From NCBI GenBank assembly GCA_039192165.1, contig JBCCXD010000002.1, positions 124,001-188,000 on the forward strand: DNA of 64,000 nt, given 5' to 3'. A program made the translations under genes and the position numbers. The stretch is from Dinoroseobacter sp039192165. Lineage in GTDB: Bacteria; Pseudomonadota; Alphaproteobacteria; Rhodobacterales; Rhodobacteraceae. Each line of letters starts with the position of its first letter. Position 1 is the first letter of the stretch. This document shows positions 42,769-50,878 of the stretch, piece by piece. The notes beneath the pieces are model-generated. The model ran no database searches. It was not told the origin of the DNA and was given only the letters and a program-made list of their open reading frames with translations.

Positions 42769-43817
42769 GACGCCCGGTCGCTGCCGACCGCTTCGGCCAA
42801 TGTCGAAAATCCGTCGCGCTCAAGCAACCTGTCCAGACCGTGCGCGATCTCACCCGCAAGACTGATCCCGCCATAGACAAGTGCAGTGTAGAGTTGCACT
42901 GCCGTCGCGCCGGCACGAATTTTTGCATAGGCCTCCTCGGCGCTGCTGATGCCACCCACTCCAACCAAAGGAATTGCACCGTCGGTGAGCTGGCTCAGCC
43001 GTGCAAGCATCCGTGTCGAGCTTTCAAACAACGGCGCTCCGGATAGCCCGCCGGCCTCCGCCCGATGTGGTGACCGAAGTCCTTCGCGCGACAGGGTCGT
43101 ATTTGTCGCGATGACGCCATCAATGCCGCTATCGAGCGCTACACGTGCGATATCCTCCAGGCCTGCGGGATCTAAATCTGGTGCAATCTTGAGGAAAATA
43201 GGGATAGGGCGCGGCAGCGCGGCGCGCGCTGTCATAACGCCCTGCAGCAGAGCTCGCAAAGCATCCGCGCCCTGCAGGTCGCGCAGCTTCTCGGTGTTCG
43301 GTGAGGAAACATTAACCGTCGCAAAATCTACGTGCGACCCGCATACGTGCAGCACCTCCGCAAAGTCTGCTGCACGGTCTTTGCTGTCTTTATTTGCGCC
43401 AAGGTTCAACCCGATCACCGCTTCTTTGGGGCGCTCTTTCAATCGTCTGGCGATCTCTTCTGCGCCATCATTGTTGAAGCCAAAGCGGTTGATGGCGGCC
43501 CGGTCTTCGCTCAGGCGAAACAACCTCGGTTTCGGATTGCCAGGCTGCGGGCGCGGTGTTGCTGCCCCAACCTCCAGAAAACCAAAGCCCGTCCGCGCAA
43601 GCGGAGCCAGCGCTTCGGCGTTCTTATCAAAACCAGCTGCCAGTCCAACCGGGTTCGGCAGCTCAAGGCCTGCCAATGTGGAGCGCAGCCTCTGGTTGGT
43701 TACCGGTCCTCCGCGTGGCCCTAGTCCAGCCGTCAGCGCGCGTAAAGCCAGCCCGTGGCCGGTTTCCGGGTCAAAGGAGCGCATGACCCGAAGCCCGACC
43801 TGCTCCAAAACGCTCAA
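42759..43817 (-). CDS. pyrD: Dihydroorotate dehydrogenase (quinone), class 2
   Basis: The start is taken as TTG 43817, which overlaps the DUF952 stop as TTGA with GAGGA upstream. It gives 352 residues, the class-2 length; the frame to 43946 would run through the neighbouring gene. Features: PNPVGLAAGFDKNAEAL, INRFGFNN, NVSSPNTEKLRDLQG with the catalytic Ser, and VGVGGISSAEEA for FMN. It oxidises dihydroorotate to orotate at the inner membrane, reducing ubiquinone. Confidence 0.92.
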   Translation of the reverse strand: MSVLEQVGLRVMRSFDPETGHGLALRALTAGLGPRGGPVTNQRLRSTLAGLELPNPVGLAAGFDKNAEALAPLARTGFGFLEVGAATPRPQPGNPKPRLFRLSEDRAAINRFGFNNDGAEEIARRLKERPKEAVIGLNLGANKDSKDRAADFAEVLHVCGSHVDFATVNVSSPNTEKLRDLQGADALRALLQGVMTARAALPRPIPIFLKIAPDLDPAGLEDIARVALDSGIDGVIATNTTLSREGLRSPHRAEAGGLSGAPLFESSTRMLARLSQLTDGAIPLVGVGGISSAEEAYAKIRAGATAVQLYTALVYGGISLAGEIAHGLDRLLERDGFSTLAEAVGSDRASWL

Positions 43818-44155
43818 GACAGGTCCTCGGGGAATCTGTGGGACCCGTTTTGGTCCAGCGGCAAAGGCTGAACCCAAAGGATATCGCTGCGTGACAGGGT
43901 CCGGTAAAGATGTGGGAAAAGTTGCCCGCCGCGCGAAGGTTCCCATTTCAGCGCCGCCCCAAGTGCGTCCGACTCGAGCGCGAGCAGCACCAAATCGTCC
44001 TCTCCTGCGAAGTGTTTGGCGGCAGTCTCTCGCACTTGTTCTGCGGTCGAGAAATGAATGTATCCGTCGCTCAGATCGATCGGCGCCCCGGCGCTCTCAC
44101 CGGCGGTTTCAAATGTCGCAAACTCTTCTGCCCGAAAAATCTTGAAAATCCGCAT
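43814..44155 (-). CDS. DUF952 family protein
   Basis: Start ATG 44155 (AGG nearby) gives 113 residues. The product has the DUF952 pattern: IFKIFRAEEF, LSDGYIHFSTAEQVRETAAKHF (split), LLALESDALGAALKWEPSRGGQLFPHLY (split). Function is unknown; structures of the family resemble small glutathione- or RNA-related folds. The gene precedes pyrD with overlapping stop and start, an order common in alphaproteobacteria. Confidence 0.88.
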   Translation of the reverse strand: MRIFKIFRAEEFATFETAGESAGAPIDLSDGYIHFSTAEQVRETAAKHFAGEDDLVLLALESDALGAALKWEPSRGGQLFPHLYRTLSRSDILWVQPLPLDQNGSHRFPEDLS

Positions 44156-44270
44156 GGCGCCTGTTTGATGTGCAGAGACTTCTAGGTCAAGGCGCACGGC
44201 TCGTGCTGCCTTTGACATGCCGCCAAAAGCGCGTCACGCTAACGCCATCAATACCATCAGGGGGTCCAAA

Positions 44271-45860
44271 ATGCTTCGAGTTCTGACGTCGGTTGCAGCT
44301 CTGTCTCTTGCCGCGGGTGCCGCATCTGCCGAGTACAGCCTGCACATTCTTCACATCAATGATCTGCACAGTCGGATCGAGTCCATCAACCGTTTTGACA
44401 GCACGTGTTCGGCAGAAGACGAGACCGAAGGGAAGTGCTTCGGAGGCGTGGCCCGGGTTGCCACCAAGATCAACGAGTTGCGGGATCAGCTGACTGCAGC
44501 TGGTGAGAATGTAATCGTGCTGGATGCGGGCGACCAATTCCAAGGGTCGCTGATGTATTCGACCTACAAAGGAACCGCGGAAGCCGAATTCATGGAAGCG
44601 ATCGGTTTTGATGCCATGGCCGTTGGGAACCATGAGTTCGACGATGGTCCGATCAAGTTGCGCGAATTCATCGATCTCGTCAGTTTCCCTGTCGTTTCCG
44701 GCAACCTGGACCTCGGCGCGGAAGACCTTCTTAAGGATCATGTCGCGAACCACGTTATTCTGGACGTCGGCGGTGAACGCATCGGCATCGTTTCAGCGCT
44801 TGCCACGGACACGTCGGAAACCTCTTCCCCGGGTCCGAACGTGGTGTTCCAGGACGAGATCGAAGCTCTACAGCAGGACGTAGCCGAGTTGGAGGCGCAG
44901 GGCGTCACGAAGATCATTGCCCTGACTCATGTTGGTCTGGCCAAGGATCTGGCGATTGCCGAAGCCGTCGAGGGGCTCGACGCGGTCGTAGGCGGACATT
45001 CCCATACGCTGCTTGGCAACGACAATGAAGATGCCTCAGCACCGTATCCGGTAATGGTAGGGGATACGCCTGTTGTGCAGGCCTATGCCTATTCGAAGTA
45101 TCTGGGTCATCTCAAGCTGACCTTCGATGACGCTGGCGCTGTCACGTCCGCCGAAGGGAACACGATCGTTCTGGACGCTTCGGTTACTCCCGATGCCGAA
45201 ATCGTGGCGCGCGTTGCTGAACTGGCCGGCCCGATTGAAGAGTTAAAAGCGCAGCGTGTCGCCGCAGCCGCGGAACCCATCGAAGGCGACCGGTCGGTGT
45301 GCCGCGCGATGGAGTGTCCTATGGGCAACCTCGTCACGGATGCGATGCTGGCGCGTGTCGCTGATCAAGGCATTCAGATAGCGTTTCAAAACGGGGGTGG
45401 CTTGCGCGCTTCGATTGACGCTGGCGAGATTACCATGGGCGAAGTGCTGACGGTTTTGCCGTTCCAGAACACGCTTTCGGTTTTTGAAGCCTCTGGGCAA
45501 ATGCTGATCGACGCGCTGGAGAACGGGGTCAGTAAAGTCGAGGAAGGCGCAGGACGTTTCCCGCAGGTCGCAGGTATGAAGTTCTCGTGGGATCCGGCCG
45601 CGGAACCCGGCAGCCGCATCACCGAAGTGATGGTTGCGATGGGCGACAGCTTCATGCCGATCGAGGCTGACAAAATCTATGGCGTGGTCACAAATAATTA
45701 CGTCCGCAATGGCGGCGACGGCTACGCGATGTTCGCAGGCGATGACAAGAACGCATACGATTTCGGACCTGACCTGGCAGATGTTGTGGCGGAATACCTC
45801 GCAGCGGGCGGTGCCGCCTATCAGCCTTTCACCGAGGGTCGGATTTCTTCCACCCAGTAA
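44271..45860 (+). CDS. Periplasmic 5'-nucleotidase (UshA family)
   Basis: ATG 44271 gives a 529-residue precursor with a signal peptide cut near residue 20 (AGAASA-E). The N-terminal metallophosphatase domain has HINDLHS, DAGDQFQGS, GNHEFDDG and GGHSH; the C-terminal nucleotidase domain has NGGGLRASI and NNYVRNGGDGY. It removes phosphate from nucleotides or related phosphoesters in the periplasm, supplying nucleosides to uptake. A strong terminator follows. Confidence 0.92.
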   Translation: MLRVLTSVAALSLAAGAASAEYSLHILHINDLHSRIESINRFDSTCSAEDETEGKCFGGVARVATKINELRDQLTAAGENVIVLDAGDQFQGSLMYSTYKGTAEAEFMEAIGFDAMAVGNHEFDDGPIKLREFIDLVSFPVVSGNLDLGAEDLLKDHVANHVILDVGGERIGIVSALATDTSETSSPGPNVVFQDEIEALQQDVAELEAQGVTKIIALTHVGLAKDLAIAEAVEGLDAVVGGHSHTLLGNDNEDASAPYPVMVGDTPVVQAYAYSKYLGHLKLTFDDAGAVTSAEGNTIVLDASVTPDAEIVARVAELAGPIEELKAQRVAAAAEPIEGDRSVCRAMECPMGNLVTDAMLARVADQGIQIAFQNGGGLRASIDAGEITMGEVLTVLPFQNTLSVFEASGQMLIDALENGVSKVEEGAGRFPQVAGMKFSWDPAAEPGSRITEVMVAMGDSFMPIEADKIYGVVTNNYVRNGGDGYAMFAGDDKNAYDFGPDLADVVAEYLAAGGAAYQPFTEGRISSTQ

Positions 45861-45879
45861 GCCGGATTTGAATCACAGG

Positions 45880-45908
45880 CGGCGCCGGGCTTTCTGGCGC
45901 CGTTTTTT
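45880..45908 (+). terminator. Factor-independent terminator of the 5'-nucleotidase gene
   Basis: CGGCGCC and GGCGCCG form a perfect seven-pair stem around a nine-base loop, followed by six T bases. It lies 20 bp after the stop codon and 38 bp before the MFS gene start. Confidence 0.9.
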
Positions 45909-45945
45909 GTTGCACAGACCGGCAAAAGGCGCCACGACGGTGCCT

Positions 45946-47115
45946 ATGGCTACCGCCGAAGACACTGCGCCCGCGGCCCCGCGTCACCTGATCCCCATTC
46001 TGTCAGCCGCTAATTTCGTGATCGGCATGGGTGCCTTTGTTATCATCGGTGTACTGGAGCCATTGGCAGATGATCTAAAGATCGAACCAGCAGGTGCCGG
46101 TCTGCTGATGACAGTCTATGCCTTGGCATATTCGCTATCCTCGCCGCTTCTGGTGGCCCTGACGGGGCGGGTCGGACGGCGGCGCGTTCTGTTTTTTGGG
46201 CTCGGTCTCTTCACTCTGGGCATTTTGGGCAGTGCAGTCGCTCCGGGAGAGACCATTTTATGGCTCGCGCGTACGGTGGCCGCAATCGGCGCAGGACTAT
46301 TCATGCCGGTTTCTGCGTCGGTTGCCGCCGGCCTGAGCGCGCCAGACCGTAGGACAAGGGCACTTGCTTCTGTATTTCTCGGAGTAACGCTGGCCCAGAT
46401 TCTTGGGATCCCGGCGGGAGCGTTTATTGCCTATGAGATCGGCTGGCGGGTTGCCTTCTGGCTGGTGGTGGCGTTGGCTTTGCCCTGCCTTTGGTTGGTG
46501 TGGACGCGGGTGCCCAAAGGACTGCGGTTTCAACCGGTCAGCCTACACAACCTCGCGGAGGTGTTGCGCCAAAGCCGTCTGATGCTGTCTGTAATGTTTA
46601 CGGCGTTGTTTCTGAGCGGTATCTACGTGGTTTACACTTATTTCGCGCCGCTTTTTTCGCTCCAGATGGGCTTTGAGGGGGCTATGATTTCAGCCTTGCT
46701 GCTGGTTTTCGGCATGGGTGCAGTCCTGGGAAATATCCTCGGCGGAGCGTTGTCTGACCGTGTGGGTCCTGAACGGACACTGGGTCTGCTCTGCCTCCTG
46801 CAAATGAGCTTATTGCCATTTTTTTCTCTTCTGCCACTGGCATTGCCAATGGTCCTGGCCTTGGTGCTGACCTGGTCTGTTTGCGGGTGGTCTTTCATGG
46901 CGCCACAACAAGCCCGTCTTATTTCTCGGGCGCCGGAAGTTGCACCCGTCATGCTGTCTTTGAATGCAGCAGCGATTTACGTGGGTGTGGCGCTTGGGTC
47001 GGCGCTGGGCGGCGTCGCGCTGGAGCTTGGTGGTTTTGGGGCGCTCGGTGTTACTGGATCGCTGGTCATTGGGCTGGCGCTTCTGGCACTCTGGGTGGCG
47101 CGACCGCGTCCCTAG
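45946..47115 (+). CDS. MFS transporter (DHA1-like drug or sugar exporter)
   Basis: ATG 45946 (389 residues) is preferred; a GTG two codons earlier is possible, while the long frame to 45634 runs through the previous gene. Twelve hydrophobic helices are visible. The GRVGRRRVLFFGL motif A loop lies between helices 2 and 3 and again as GALSDRVGPERTLG between 8 and 9. It belongs with AraJ-like exporters; substrate not readable. It converges with the next gene, four bases overlapping. Confidence 0.88.
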   Translation: MATAEDTAPAAPRHLIPILSAANFVIGMGAFVIIGVLEPLADDLKIEPAGAGLLMTVYALAYSLSSPLLVALTGRVGRRRVLFFGLGLFTLGILGSAVAPGETILWLARTVAAIGAGLFMPVSASVAAGLSAPDRRTRALASVFLGVTLAQILGIPAGAFIAYEIGWRVAFWLVVALALPCLWLVWTRVPKGLRFQPVSLHNLAEVLRQSRLMLSVMFTALFLSGIYVVYTYFAPLFSLQMGFEGAMISALLLVFGMGAVLGNILGGALSDRVGPERTLGLLCLLQMSLLPFFSLLPLALPMVLALVLTWSVCGWSFMAPQQARLISRAPEVAPVMLSLNAAAIYVGVALGSALGGVALELGGFGALGVTGSLVIGLALLALWVARPRP

Positions 47116-47594
47116 TGCAGGCGCTTCGGACCCGTGCGCGCGAATGGTTGGCCAGCACGCAGGCCAACACACCGCAAATGCAGCGACAATTGTGTGAAAT
47201 GTGCAAGCAAGGTAGGCGCCAAGTCACCTCGCACAAGTTGCATTGCAGATAAAAGCGCTTCCTCGAGGTCAGGGCAAAGTGTCTGGTCTACTAGCTCCGC
47301 AATCAGTCTCTCATCCGGTGTTACAAGGTCACTTCCGGGTTCTTGAAGGTTCAGTTTCCGCGAGCAATCCTGATCAATGAGATCCATGCCGCGTTCGAGG
47401 GCCCTGAGCGCAACGCGCGCGCGTTCGTTGCCCAGATGTTGCTGGAAAAGCGCGTACACCTGGCTTCTGCCCATGCCGCCGCTTTGCCACAGGCGAAGGA
47501 TCTGAACGGCAGTTTGCTGGGCAATGGACAGACTCTCAATCAGGACGAGGCTTTGTCGCGACAGGCTCCAACGCTCCCAGCTCATGTGATCCAA
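47112..47594 (-). CDS. Helical hypothetical protein
   Basis: This 160-residue, all-helical, soluble protein starts WERWSLSRQSLVLIESL and carries a possible helix-turn-helix near GGMGRSQVYALFQQHLGN. The start may be TTG 47594 or ATG 47585, since AAGGAG lies just upstream of both. No family was recognised. It could be a small regulator; the DNA-binding idea is inference. Confidence 0.5.
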   Translation of the reverse strand: MDHMSWERWSLSRQSLVLIESLSIAQQTAVQILRLWQSGGMGRSQVYALFQQHLGNERARVALRALERGMDLIDQDCSRKLNLQEPGSDLVTPDERLIAELVDQTLCPDLEEALLSAMQLVRGDLAPTLLAHFTQLSLHLRCVGLRAGQPFARTGPKRLH

Positions 47595-47848
47595 GTCTCC
47601 TTGTGTTTAGCATTCAAAAACTGACAAAAAAACTCAGGTATTGCAAGTTGCCACTGGTTGTGTTTCGCACGGTTCAACAAGCTGAAGGGTTTCTCTGCAA
47701 CGCAAATAAATCCGAAAATGTAGACCACTTTATGTAGAGAACAGTCCGTACTTAGAAACACGAGCGCGTAGCGCAGTCTGGCGCACATCTGATCAGCTGG
47801 GCGCCTATTCCGCTGGTCCGTTCCACTTGCGGTCGCTAGACTGCCATG

Positions 47849-48514
47849 ATGTGCGGACGGTTTGCTTTGACTTTACCGACGGAGGCGATGGCGCAGCTCT
47901 TTGCGGCGACCCCCTCAAACGACCTTCCTGAGATTCCGAATTTCAATATATGCCCCACCACCCAGGTCGCAGTTCTGACGTCGATGGATGGTGTCCGTCG
48001 CCTGCGCCCCATGCGTTGGGGTTTCTTGCCGCATTGGTACAAATCGCCTGCTGACGGCCCTTTGCTGATCAACGCGCGGGCAGAAACGCTAGCGGCGAAA
48101 CCCGCGTTTCGGGACGCTTGTCGCGAACGCCGCTGCCTGATTCCGGCAACGGGCTTTTTTGAGTGGACCAAAGATGCAGACGGAAATCGTCTGCCATGGT
48201 ACATCCGGCGCACCGATAGCGCACCTATTGCCTTCGCGGGTGTCTGGCAGGTTTGGGACAAAGGGGATGTACCGTTGTTGACCTGCGCGATTGTCACCAC
48301 TTCGGCTAACAAGGCACTGTCTAAAATCCATCATCGCATGCCACTGACACTGGACCAGTCTGATTGGCCGCTCTGGCTCGGAGAAGCTGGAAAGGGCGCG
48401 GCTCGCCTGATGGAACCGGCGCCAGAGGACCGTTTTGCCTTTCACAGGGTGGATACCAAAGTCAATTCGAACCGGGCGGATGGTGCCGACTTGATCCGCC
48501 CGTTGGTCGCTTAA
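47849..48514 (+). CDS. yedK: SRAP/HMCES-type abasic-site DNA crosslinking protein (YedK)
   Basis: ATG 47849 is chosen over ATG 47846 because it puts Cys at position 2 (MCGRF), the residue that bonds to abasic DNA. The 221-residue protein has N75 in NARAET, E105 in GFFEW and the HHRMP His (about 161-162), all key SRAP residues. It shields abasic sites in single-stranded DNA as a covalent protein adduct. No SOS operator was recognised upstream. Confidence 0.93.
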   Translation: MCGRFALTLPTEAMAQLFAATPSNDLPEIPNFNICPTTQVAVLTSMDGVRRLRPMRWGFLPHWYKSPADGPLLINARAETLAAKPAFRDACRERRCLIPATGFFEWTKDADGNRLPWYIRRTDSAPIAFAGVWQVWDKGDVPLLTCAIVTTSANKALSKIHHRMPLTLDQSDWPLWLGEAGKGAARLMEPAPEDRFAFHRVDTKVNSNRADGADLIRPLVA

Positions 48515-48543
48515 AAAAAGGCGCGGTCCCGAGGGACGGCGCC
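48513..48543 (-). terminator. Hairpin after yedK with the T-run on the minus strand
   Basis: GGCGC-G-GTCCC...GGGAC-G-GCGCC forms a ten-pair stem with one mismatch and a tight loop. Seven A bases precede it on the plus strand, so as a terminator it works best for minus-strand RNA. No minus-strand gene is seen just upstream on that strand. Confidence 0.5.
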
Positions 48544-48713
48544 AGTCACAAAGGGAAACTTATCGCTACGCAGCGTTCGGCTTCAACCGCTGCGTCAGTT
48601 TCCAAAAGTATGAGTTGAATTGCGCAAACCCTGTGTTCTGAACATGGCCTTTTTGTGGCAAGGTGTCTCAATCGCCGGTATGCGCGGCGAATAAGCGCTG
48701 CGTTGCTTCTCGC

Positions 48714-48742
48714 TTGACGCCCAAATGCCCGTGAAATATCCA
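48714..48742 (+). promoter_or_regulatory. Sigma-70 promoter of tRNA-Gly
   Basis: TTGACG (48714-48719) and TATCCA (48737-48742) are separated by 17 bases, and the first tRNA base is 13 bp downstream of the -10. Spacing is as expected for a tRNA promoter. Confidence 0.65.
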
Positions 48743-48754
48743 CTTACGGACTGG

Positions 48755-48828
48755 GCGGGTATGGTGAAATGGTATCACACGAGCCTTCCAAGCTCTTGGT
48801 GTCGGTTCGATTCCGACTACCCGCTCCA
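48755..48828 (+). tRNA. tRNA-Gly(TCC)
   Basis: A complete cloverleaf is visible: acceptor GCGGGTA/TACCCGC, D-arm with GGTATCAC, and an anticodon stem around the loop CTTCCAA with anticodon TCC. The T-arm is GTCGG-TTCGATT-CCGAC, with discriminator T and an encoded CCA (48826-48828). It reads GGA and GGG glycine codons. It stands alone, with its own promoter. Confidence 0.96.
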
Positions 48829-48897
48829 AGCAACCGGATTTCCCAGGCGCCAGGGTGGGCCGCAAGGAAACCTAGCAAGCAGATGTGAGCCCGCCAT

Positions 48898-50697
48898 ATG
48901 GCCCGACAACCTTCTACTGGAACATCGGATCAGGACCGCGCCAAGTCTAAAAATATGGCGGCTCTACGCAGCTTGTTTCCGTTTCTTGCACCCTACAAGG
49001 CAATGATAGTTGCCGCACTGGTGGCACTCGTGGCCACTGCGGCTTTGTCTCTTTTGTTGCCCATGGCCGTCAGGCGTGTGGTCGACGGCTTTGACGCGCG
49101 CAATACGGAACTTCTGGATCAGTATTTCTTTGCAGCGGTCGTGATAGCTGCGCTTCTCGCGATCGGTACAGGACTTCGCTACTATCTCGTAACCCGACTG
49201 GGCGAGCGGGTTGTCGCGGACATTCGAAAGACCCTTTTCGAACGTATGCTTGGCATGAGCCCCGCGTTCTACGAGAGGATCATGACCGGCGAGGTGCTCA
49301 GCCGGTTCACAACAGATACCACGCTGATTCTTACGGTGGTGAGCTCGTCTGTATCTTGGGCTTTGCGCAATATCCTGCTTCTTCTGGGCGGTTTGGTCCT
49401 TATGATGCTGACCTCGCCAAAGCTCACCGGCTTGGTGTTGCTTCTTGTGCCTGCTTTGCTTCTGCCGATTTTGGTGCTGGGCCGGCGCCTGCGAGTTCTG
49501 AGCCGTGAAAATCAAGACTGGATCGCGAACAGCTCGGGCTTTGCGTCGGAAGCTCTTTTGTCAGTTCAAACGGTGCAAGCTTTTACCCATCAAGCAGAAA
49601 GCACTGCCGAGTTTGGCGAGCTCACTGAAAAGTCCTACCAAAGCGCGAAAGCCCGGATTGGCATCCGTGCCTTGATGACGGTAATCGTGATCTTTCTGAT
49701 CTTCGCCGGGATCGTCGGTGTTCTTTGGATTGGTGCGCGGGATGTCCAGACTGGCCTGATGAGCCCGGGAACCCTTGTTCAGTTTGTAATTTACGCAGTC
49801 ATTGTCGCGGCGTCGGTTGGAGCGCTCTCCGAAATCTGGGGGGAACTGCAACGCGCCGCGGGCGCGACGGAGCGGTTGGTGGAGTTGCTCTCGGCACAAG
49901 ACAGTGTTGCGGACCCAGACCTGGCTACGGCACTGCCGGCGCCCTGCGCCGGTCGGATCAGGTTTGAAGATGTCGGGTTTGTCTATCCCGCCCGCGCGGA
50001 CGTCGCTGTGCTGAAAAACATTTCGTTCTCAGTCGAACCCGGCGAAACGGTCGCGCTTGTCGGGCCGTCAGGTGCCGGCAAATCAACGATTTTGCAGCTT
50101 TTGTTGCGCTTCTTTGACCCGGTTTCCGGGGTCATTCGCATAGATGGTCATGACCTGCAGTCCATGATGCGGGACGATTTTCGCCGTCAGATTTCCTTTG
50201 TCCCGCAGGATGCGGTGATTTTCGCCACAAGCGCGCGCGAAAATATCCGCTTCGGGCGGCCCGAAGCGACCGATGCAGAAGTGACCGCTGCGGCCGAAGC
50301 CGCAGCTGCGCACGGTTTCCTCAGCCGTTTGCCGGAGGGGTATGACACTTACGTCGGAGAGCGTGGTGTGATGCTATCTGGGGGGCAGAAACAGCGTATC
50401 GCTCTGGCACGCGCTATTTTGCGGGATGCTCCGATCCTCCTGCTCGACGAAGCAACGTCTGCACTGGATGCCGAGAGCGAGCAGGCTGTCCAGCAGGCTG
50501 TGGAGTCGCTGTCGGAGAACCGCACGACACTTATTGTGGCGCACCGCCTCGCGACTGTTAAGAAGGCGGACCGCATCTTGGTATTTGAGGACGGGCAGAT
50601 TGTAGCTGAGGGCAGCCACGATGCTCTGGTTGCCGAAGGTGGCCTCTACGCCCGTCTTGCACGCCTGCAATTCACCGCAGGTCTTGCTGCAGAATAG
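48898..50697 (+). CDS. MsbA-like ABC exporter (membrane plus ATPase)
   Basis: The 599-residue protein fuses six transmembrane helices (about residues 35-310) to a nucleotide-binding domain. That domain has Walker A GPSGAGKST, the LSGGQKQR signature and LLLDEATSALD. As a homodimer it would flip lipids, lipid A-type glycolipids or drugs across the inner membrane. The ribosome site is weak; ATG 48955 is an alternative start. Confidence 0.9.
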   Translation: MARQPSTGTSDQDRAKSKNMAALRSLFPFLAPYKAMIVAALVALVATAALSLLLPMAVRRVVDGFDARNTELLDQYFFAAVVIAALLAIGTGLRYYLVTRLGERVVADIRKTLFERMLGMSPAFYERIMTGEVLSRFTTDTTLILTVVSSSVSWALRNILLLLGGLVLMMLTSPKLTGLVLLLVPALLLPILVLGRRLRVLSRENQDWIANSSGFASEALLSVQTVQAFTHQAESTAEFGELTEKSYQSAKARIGIRALMTVIVIFLIFAGIVGVLWIGARDVQTGLMSPGTLVQFVIYAVIVAASVGALSEIWGELQRAAGATERLVELLSAQDSVADPDLATALPAPCAGRIRFEDVGFVYPARADVAVLKNISFSVEPGETVALVGPSGAGKSTILQLLLRFFDPVSGVIRIDGHDLQSMMRDDFRRQISFVPQDAVIFATSARENIRFGRPEATDAEVTAAAEAAAAHGFLSRLPEGYDTYVGERGVMLSGGQKQRIALARAILRDAPILLLDEATSALDAESEQAVQQAVESLSENRTTLIVAHRLATVKKADRILVFEDGQIVAEGSHDALVAEGGLYARLARLQFTAGLAAE

Positions 50698-50878
50698 CCC
50701 GCCGCCAGGCGCCTTGCCTTCGGCGATCAGGCTTCCCACATCACTTTAAACGTTGCGTCACAGTAGTCGCCGCATTCTTGCGTCGATTTTTCTGTATATT
50801 AAACGACACCAACGCGGCGTGACCCGTCTGAGGCGCGCGGGCAAAGCAAAGAAAAATGGGATATTCCAGGGGGGAATC

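Noticed and set aside
47750..47848. SOS (LexA) box upstream of yedK
   Set aside because: GAAC-like pieces are present, but the alphaproteobacterial GTTC-N7-GTTC spacing was not found.
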